From assembly GCA_038087015.1 (NCBI GenBank), contig JASBNA010000004.1, positions 992,001 through 1,056,000 on the forward strand: a stretch of DNA of 64,000 nt, given 5' to 3'. Positions 57,560 to 64,000 of this stretch are shown in pieces. The first letter of the stretch is position 1. Every line of letters starts with the position of its first letter. Source of the DNA: Cerrena zonata. Lineage: Eukaryota > Basidiomycota > Agaricomycetes > Polyporales > Cerrenaceae. The notes under the pieces are model-generated. The model was given only the letters and a program-made list of their open reading frames with translations, was not told the DNA's origin and did not search any database. Position numbers and translations under genes: made by a program.

Positions 57560-59309
57560 GGTGACTGAGAGGTGAAGAGGGGGGTGAAGACGAAGGTGGT
57601 CTTTTTATACACGGACATAATAAGAAAAGACTATGAAATAAAGATCAATACGTATCAAGAAAGCTTCTGTTCAATTTTACCTTCATAGATGGACATGATC
57701 GTCCTGAGCTGCTCAAGCGTCAGAATTACAATAGAGTCAACTCACAATATGAACGCAGATAAACAGTAATGGTCTGAGCTGAGTAATCAATATTACGAGT
57801 GTAATTTATTCCAAGAATAGTGGTGCTACAGAAACTGGACGAGCGATTTCGATGAGCACCAGAATATACTGGATTTCTGTATTCGAAGATAACAAGAACA
57901 CTCACATAGATACACTTCTTAATCGATCTTGAGTACGCGATGGAGCCATCTCGCATCTGAACCTGCTACGTCTTTGATTAGATCCGAGATGAGCTCTTTG
58001 CCCTCAATCTTATTGGAATGAGATATAACCTTAGGTATTCCAATGTGAGCCTGATACGGCACACGACATCCCGCCTACTGAAGCGATACGTGTGAGCCAC
58101 GACCGATGTCTACCACGATCGACGCAGTCAAGGTAGATCCTGCAGTCGATTGCATGACCTCGGATGAAACCTAAAGTTTAACCGATTCCTGTAATACTGT
58201 AACTCAGTACCCACTGTGTTATAACGAGTTACAAACCTATTTGGAGTGAGTGATACCAGTGTGAGTGCTGGTACTACAGATCGCTACATGAGACACATAA
58301 AGGTCAAGATCTATACTAAAGAGACGACGCCCAATAGTAGCTTGTTTGACGAGCGGATACATGAATGTACACAGAACGAACATCCGCTCCTACTCATCAT
58401 ACCACAATCGTCACATACGAGTCATCATGTCTCTGGTCCGATCAGTGTTAGAAAGGCAATGGCATCGAGTAAGGGTTGCTTACAATCGTACATCTTCAAC
58501 TCCTTCCGTACTTCAGGGTACATAGAAATAAGCTCAGGATTATCCGGGGGCAGCGGCTTCGTAGCAGCTACAGCGAAAGTACGGTGTGTACTGCAAGCGT
58601 ATGGATATTGGAGTAGGAGTTCACGATTCGTTGAGCCATCCACCTCCCTTCAGTATCATACGCGAGACATTTATACGCCATCACGCCAAAGAATGACTCC
58701 AGTCATATTCGCTTAACCCGCAAGTTTGACGGTCGAACAAAGTACCTCAGCGAGTAGCCATTGACGATAATGGTATAAAGTGAACTTGTATGTGGCTTAC
58801 GGGAGTGCTTTTGACTTTACCACCACTTAGCTTATCTTGATCGAATTATCCAATTACAGCAAGAAGTGAATTTATGACCTCGGCATCGTTTATACGAGTC
58901 AGGCTTGCCCATGTTGTTGTAAGAAAGCCTGAAGAGACCATGACGTAAATAAGTTAGAGTGGGGATACAACTGGATACAACTTCAACAGGTTGACGGACA
59001 GGCTGGTAGTAATTGACTGCATTTGATATGCCTGATTCGGGCTGGACTGAAGGTTTACATAATCAACGCCTCCAATTTAGGAGGTAGGACCGCGGTGACA
59101 AAACGTAGTAAATGATCCCGACACTTCAAATTCGACTTGAAGTTCAACACTACACAGACCTCAGAGCTACATAACGGAAGATAGCCGTCCCTAGGTCATA
59201 ACACTCATTGGACAAATAATCAAACGCATTTATGTATGTAGACCGTCAAGTGTAATGCGTACATACTTATGCATTCTTCTTCTACAGATCCTTAAGCTAG
59301 GGTCGGGAA
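57560..59309. other. Intergenic with decayed gene fragments
   Basis: No intact gene. Holds a minus-strand relic at 57919-58057 (listed) and an open minus-strand stretch at 58425-58643 without an ATG (contains YPEVRKELKMYDCKQPLLDA) that may belong to the same decayed gene. Confidence 0.4.
57919..58057 (-). pseudogene. Relic 3' end of an unidentified gene family
   Basis: Minus-strand translation gives LTLEYLRLYL in one frame and ELISDLIKDVAGSDARWLHR then VLKID-stop in another. The fragment at 63855-64000 reads LTLEYLRYYYL and DLVSRIMDDVEGNDARWMHR then ALGID-stop in a single frame. The copy here has therefore lost the frame and is probably a pseudogene. Confidence 0.5.
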
Positions 59310-60650
59310 ATGGCACGAGTATCGCGGTTTGCTACTGCCCCCCTAGACATTATCGATGAAATCATGTCAGCCTGCCGCGATTGGCACGTAGACAGAGTCA
59401 CAGGCGAAGTCCAGAATACTAACGAGATTCTGGACTTATTCACGAGGGTTGGCATGGCCTGGACGGCGTCCTACATCTGCCAACACTGGCGTCAAGCCAT
59501 CCTCGAAATCCCCTCTGTGTGGTCACAAATCATTATATTTGATTGTCACATGGCAAAGGGACGAGACGGTTTGAATAAACTACTCGAGCTGGTGCTTGAA
59601 CGGTCAAAAGCTGCGCCACTCACAGTTTATATCAACTCTTGTGAAGCAGGGGCTGGAGAATTTACACAGGAAACTTTGGACAAGACCCTACGAATGCTAT
59701 CTGCTCACTTGTATCATACCCAAAATTTGTCATTTATTCTGGCAGCCGATACCACGTCGATCATATCGCTGGCTTCATTAGCACCATCGTCACTGCCCAT
59801 GCTCCGTCGGCTCGAACCGTATCTCTGCATAGGTGGTTCCAGTTGGCACAACCACCACGTTTTGTCACAAGTCAAAGACGTCAAGCACCTTTTTTCCAAT
59901 GCGCCACGCCTTGTCATGGCATCAGTTTCATTTTCATATCCCTTAGTCACCATCTTTCAGCTTCCATGGTCTCAGATTCGATATCTCAAAAACTCTAATC
60001 CCTCTGCCTACGCACCCGACATCCTTCGTATCCTTCCGCTCGTGCCGAACCTTTCTCAACTACATACAGGCCATATCCATAATAGTTCGGCAGAGTGTCT
60101 ACCAGAACCAACACACCTTCTCTTCCCATCTCTCCTCGACTTGACCATATCTTTCGAGGACAGGGATTCCTTCGTGAGAATCCTCCCCTTACTCGAAGTC
60201 CCATCGCTTACAGACTTGGTCATGAGTGATTATTTCTCAGTCGACCTGGTGAGAAGCCTCATCACCCGTTCCCGATGTGGCCCCAAGTTGAGAACACTCC
60301 ATTTATACTGTCCCTTGAAACACGAAAATCTCCATGCCGATGGCATCTTCAGCATCTTGGAGCTCACTCCAAACGTCGAGGATCTTTCTGTCTCGTTATT
60401 AGAGAACAGCAAAGGGGATGTCTTGTTATCGCTCTTCATGGGTGAAAAGGAGATGTCATCACTTACTATTGGATCTCCTTGCCTCCTATCAAAATTATCA
60501 AAACTGCGGCTTTTGATTGGGGGTACACCTGAGGGTGCCATTGAATCGTTCTTATTAAATGCCCCTGTCCGATACCCCTCCCTCATATCTGTTGACCTTT
60601 ATGTTTATGACCTATCGTATCAACACAGAACGTTTGAGTACCGACGTTAG
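59310..60650 (+). CDS. F-box-like protein, Agaricomycete type (single exon)
   Basis: 446 aa without introns, start MARVSRFATAPLDIIDEIMS. The N-terminus matches the F-box-like region common in Agaricomycetes: LDIIDEIMSACRDWHV, then SYICQHWRQAILEIPSVWSQ (the W-x-Q/xA-x(n)-P-x-LWS motif after the F-box). Downstream are irregular Leu-rich repeats (LPMLRRLEPYLCIGG, LVPNLSQLHTGH, FPSLLDLTISF, GPKLRTLHLYCPL, TPNVEDLSVSLLE). It is not closely related to F-box1/2: different motif spacing and no introns. Probable SCF adaptor by family. Confidence 0.8.
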   Translation: MARVSRFATAPLDIIDEIMSACRDWHVDRVTGEVQNTNEILDLFTRVGMAWTASYICQHWRQAILEIPSVWSQIIIFDCHMAKGRDGLNKLLELVLERSKAAPLTVYINSCEAGAGEFTQETLDKTLRMLSAHLYHTQNLSFILAADTTSIISLASLAPSSLPMLRRLEPYLCIGGSSWHNHHVLSQVKDVKHLFSNAPRLVMASVSFSYPLVTIFQLPWSQIRYLKNSNPSAYAPDILRILPLVPNLSQLHTGHIHNSSAECLPEPTHLLFPSLLDLTISFEDRDSFVRILPLLEVPSLTDLVMSDYFSVDLVRSLITRSRCGPKLRTLHLYCPLKHENLHADGIFSILELTPNVEDLSVSLLENSKGDVLLSLFMGEKEMSSLTIGSPCLLSKLSKLRLLIGGTPEGAIESFLLNAPVRYPSLISVDLYVYDLSYQHRTFEYRR

Positions 60651-61009
60651 ACTCTCGACCCTTTTCACAGTTTGAAAGCATTATAGCTCTCGTGAAAAAC
60701 CTCTCTTTTGGGGCACTTCATTAGGTGCACATACCCTCGACTCACCCTTAACGCCAGTTTGGTAGCCCTGATATACACTCCCGGATGCCTTATGTTCTTT
60801 TACAATATAAACTTAATTATCGTCCGTCAGAATACCTAGTACTTACTTCCTTCAGACATTTCACATTGACAGCAAACCTTTGGGCAACATCGATACGTCT
60901 ATCGAAAAAACACTATGTTGAACTTGAGGCCGCGGCAAGTTGGAAAGTGTGGAAACACTTCAATTCCTACGATGCATCGTTTATACGAAGTTTGTATTTG
61001 TATTATATG
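60651..61009. other. Convergent intergenic
   Basis: 360 bp, nothing recognised. Confidence 0.25.
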
Positions 61010-62173
61010 CTATGTGTGGTTTAAGTTCGTTTGTGTAAAACTCGAGTCTAAACTCATGAAGTCGGGTAATTGACTCTGAGTTTGAACAGCGCAAGATGGT
61101 ACATCATCTATGACACCGAATTTGAGGAGTTTAAATACCCTGCAAGCCATCATGTTGTGAAACGTCGCTGTAACTATAGTCAATACTCCACGATATGGTG
61201 ATGGGATGCCAGGTATAAGTAGAGCGATAATCATCATCAAGTGTACTCCTATCGTAACACTCAAATCAGGGAACCATGGCATAAGTCAGACAGCCTCAAG
61301 GACAGCTGTACCGACCCACAGGTAGAACTGTTGACCAGAATGCAAAAGGACTTTTGAGAGGCGACCGAGGTGTCTCCTACCAAAGAAAATTCGGGCACGT
61401 TCTCCCCAAGTATTGGCCATGTTCACTGTCAACACTTTGGTGGAAATTGCCACAAAGACCGCAGTGTCGAAGATGAGAATAGTGATAAAGCCGATAACAG
61501 CCCATGGTCTTGTCTCTTCTACAAGACAGTTTTGATTGGCGAGTAAGACTTGGCCCCCGATATAGTTCAAAGGGATAAGGAATGATGCGAAGGTAGTAGA
61601 CCATAATGCAGTAAAGGTCCATACAATCTTAGGTGAATGGAGAAATACACCCCGTATCCTGACTAGGAAAAGGAGGGCATTGCAGGGTGTGGAAAGCGCC
61701 AAGAGCCAGGCAGCTACATGCAGCAGAGTATGGCAATTCACAGTGCTTGCTGAAATGACTGTGTAATGATAAGTGAGGGTGATTGAATGACACAATAACG
61801 TCAAGGGGATACCTGTGAACATCGCGCTCACGATCTGATAGCTGAACGTCACTATCCTAGATGTTTAACTACATTTCAATGCTTCTGAGACAAGTATTCC
61901 ATATCTATGACTGACCTGGCTATCGTATATGCCAAATTGGGGACGGTGAGGAACGCTCCGCTTATCAGGGCAAGCTCTTCTGGAATAGTAATGAGGAGAT
62001 CCCATACCCATACCTAGGTTATTGATTATACTCCCATTCAATGATGGTAATGTAGGTACGAAATGTGTACAAACCGTAGCGAATGCAACCGTAGCATATT
62101 GCACATGCTGCGCTTGGAGGGTTAACTGAAGTTCCAACGGTATGGAGCCCGATGATTCGAATGTCGAGAACAT
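61010..62173 (-). CDS. Multi-pass membrane protein of the Agaricomycete DUF6533-like family
   Basis: Start MFSTFESSGSIPLELQLTLQ (62173). Exons join to give the family signature VWVWDLLITIPEELALISGA, then NLAYTIARIVTFSYQIVSAM. Further helices are HVAAWLLALSTPCNALLFLV (with RIRGVFLHSPKIVW after it), WTFTALWSTTFASFLIPL, AVIGFITILIFDTAVFVAIS, and IGVHLMMIIALLIPGI: about seven hydrophobic segments. The last intron is best placed at YL|VTIGV (donor gtgggt), giving SGQQFYLVTIGVHLM, a typical family junction. The C-terminal cytosolic tail ends QTNLNHT with TAG at 61010-61012. Function of the family is unknown. Confidence 0.78.
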
Positions 62174-63854
62174 CTATTGACCGTATGAGCGAGAGGAGTG
62201 AGGCGGCAAAGGATGCCTCTTGAAGATACCCAGGATATACTATACAGAAGTTTTGGGTTTCAGCGGGAACATTCGGATGGCCCTGCTGCCAACAGCCTAT
62301 ATCTCTGAATGACTAATTACCGCCACTCAGTAATGATACTGAACCCCTGACCCCGTGAAGCGCGGCGGCGAGGTCGAGAAGATACAGCCTAAAGTTCAGA
62401 CATGTTAAGAATGATAGAACCGAAGGTTACAGTTGCCGTCATTCAGAGTTTTCTAGCTTTCCAGGGAGCGCTGAGTGTTCATCTGACACGGAAGAGATGG
62501 TTCAGACGCTGATTTCATTGCACATCGGAACCCGTACGATTGTGAATCCGCTTTATAACTTCGTCGTTCTGACATAGCTATTTGAGAAAACACTGCTCGT
62601 CGCTGCATACGTTGAATGGAGCTGCTGAAAGGAAGTTCAGTAGGATGGCAAACTCAGAACTCGTAGAAAACGAGTATACCCATATGTACTGGTAGTAGAT
62701 GAGGATGAGATACCAGGTCATTCCGATCATCACCCATGGGGTAATCAACGTGAATTACACGTTTCGACGAGCCTCGCCTGCGCCCAAACAATGTTACGTG
62801 AAGGATCTATTAGTCTTAGTCCATGCGTCGACCCGTGTGCGTCTCGAAAGAGGTATGCAGCACTTTGGCTATGTCCCAATCGGAGGTAGAAAACATATTC
62901 CTAGCCATGGACTCCGGAAGCTGCGAGTAGCGAACCATGTCAATGGCAAGTTTATATGACGCCCAATTCCTGTAACCTAGACACACATCAGATGAACAGC
63001 GAAGATTCCGCAATAGGCCAGCGGGGCGGCAGTCAAGTAAAACAACATTGACATCATTGTCTTACTCATGACTACCGCCATGGGAGGGTACACAATTACA
63101 GCCTCGGATGCTCGGTCAGTCATTGTCATTCCAGCATCATGTTTACTAACATGCAGGTAATAAACATGAATTTGGCCGCTTTGCAATATGACTCGAAAAG
63201 CATAACCAAGAATGGTTGTTTCTCTGCCGAGGAAGTGGTTGATATTAGGTTAACGCTCGTGTCAAACCAATGTCATACCGGATGCGATTTCAAATCATCT
63301 TCCTAGCGTCAGGATGATTCGTGGTCCATGTCAACTTTTTCTTAGCCGCATCTCAATGTGGGTCCACACCAATACCATCAAGATAGTAGTACTTTAGGGT
63401 TGTAACTGCCTGGAGCCATCTGATACTAATAAGTGTTAAACTCGGTGAGTCGTCGATCATTGAGTTTCTGGCCGGTAGATAAAGTCATATTGATTATCGT
63501 GCGCTGTAGGAAAGTTCCGCTGCGTCGTGGTGCAGATGAACACGAATCGCCTTGTATAGCGAAATCAGCGTAAAAAAGGATGAGAAAGGAAGCTATGCAT
63601 CGAAGCTTAGCTCAACTTCACTTATACCCTCGAGGAAAACCCTACACTGTTCAATCATAATGATCACGATGAAGTAAACTCACTTTAATACGCCGAGCAC
63701 TATATCCGACAACGGATGAGTGTCATGAGTATATTTATTCATGGTATCCAAGAGTGGTGGTTGTGCTATGAGCTCTGTCTGAGTAGATTAATGAGTACTA
63801 AGCACGACTGGTTTTATTTCGAAGGAGATGGTAAGACTCACACAAATATGTGTC
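62174..63854. other. Intergenic with doubtful gene fragments
   Basis: No intact gene recognised. On the minus strand at 62816-63186 two adjacent open stretches (MAVVMSKTMMSMLFYLTAAP, with a hydrophobic helix; and NWASYKLAIDMVRYSQLPES) may be exons of a degenerate membrane protein, but splice sites and start are unclear. Confidence 0.35.
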
Positions 63855-64000
63855 TTAGTCGATACCAAGTGCGCGATGCATCCATCTGGCATCGTTACCT
63901 TCCACATCATCCATTATACGCGAGACGAGATCCGTGTTGTGAATCTTGTAGGTATCGAAGTAGAGATAATAGTATCTCAGGTATTCCAATGTGAGCCACA
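63855..64000 (-). CDS. 3' end of an unidentified gene, truncated by the window edge
   Basis: Minus-strand open frame from the window edge: WLTLEYLRYYYLYFDTYKIH, then DLVSRIMDDVEGNDARWMHR and ALGID, stop at 63855-63857. It parallels the relic at 57919-58057, which supports a real coding family. The family was not identified. The 5' part lies outside the window. Confidence 0.5.
   Translation of the reverse strand, partial: WLTLEYLRYYYLYFDTYKIHNTDLVSRIMDDVEGNDARWMHRALGID

Overview
The window is nuclear DNA of a filamentous fungus, almost certainly a mushroom-forming basidiomycete (Agaricomycetes). Genes are split by many short introns (about 50-70 nt, GT..AG) and carry eukaryotic housekeeping functions. 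Lineage-specific families typical of Agaricomycetes sit between them: BTB/POZ proteins, F-box proteins, RING proteins with a fungal-specific tail, an APH-type kinase and a DUF6533-like multi-pass membrane protein. No rRNA, tRNA, CRISPR or autonomous transposon was recognised.

Layout. 0-9.1 kb: 3' part of an Ohr/OsmC peroxidase (+), DNA topoisomerase III (-), BTB1 (+), acetoacetyl-CoA synthetase (-). 9.1-11.2 kb: a 1.09-kb element with 131-bp terminal inverted repeats. 11.2-22.6 kb: SEY1 ER-fusion GTPase (+), BTB2 (-), RING1 (+), BTB3 (-), F-box1 (+). 22.6-31 kb: a long gene-poor stretch, a membrane glutaredoxin-like protein (-), then BTB4 and BTB5 in tandem (+). 31-36 kb: COG5 (+) and ILV6 (+). 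36-44.4 kb: RING2 (-), a broken APH-type kinase (-), BTB6 (+), RING3 and RING4 (-). 44.6-45.2 kb: a small MITE-like element. 45.8-48.7 kb: PDK1-type kinase (+). 49-54 kb: BTB7 and BTB8 (-), F-box2 (+). 54.8-64 kb: an uncharacterised low-complexity protein (+), a nucleotidyltransferase-like gene with a frame break (-), a distinct F-box-like protein (+), a multi-pass membrane protein (-), and the decayed or truncated 3' ends of an unidentified family.

The housekeeping genes serve unrelated processes: DNA topology, ketone-body activation, ER fusion, Golgi tethering, branched-chain amino acid synthesis and AGC-kinase signalling. What stands out is the material between them: eight BTB genes, four RING genes and three F-box or F-box-like genes in about 55 kb. 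These are candidate substrate-recognition or E3 components for CUL3, SCF and RING ubiquitin ligases. All eight BTB genes end with the same phase-0 intron before a tiny last exon that starts with a V-x-L-x-L type motif, usually followed by an acidic DDDD run. All four RING genes share two phase-1 introns and a conserved C-terminal Cys-pair segment. A divergent BTB(-)/F-box(+) unit occurs twice.

Several genes carry apparent one-base frame breaks (TOP3, SEY1 twice, the nucleotidyltransferase-like gene) and one carries an in-frame TAG. These are either real decay or consensus errors.
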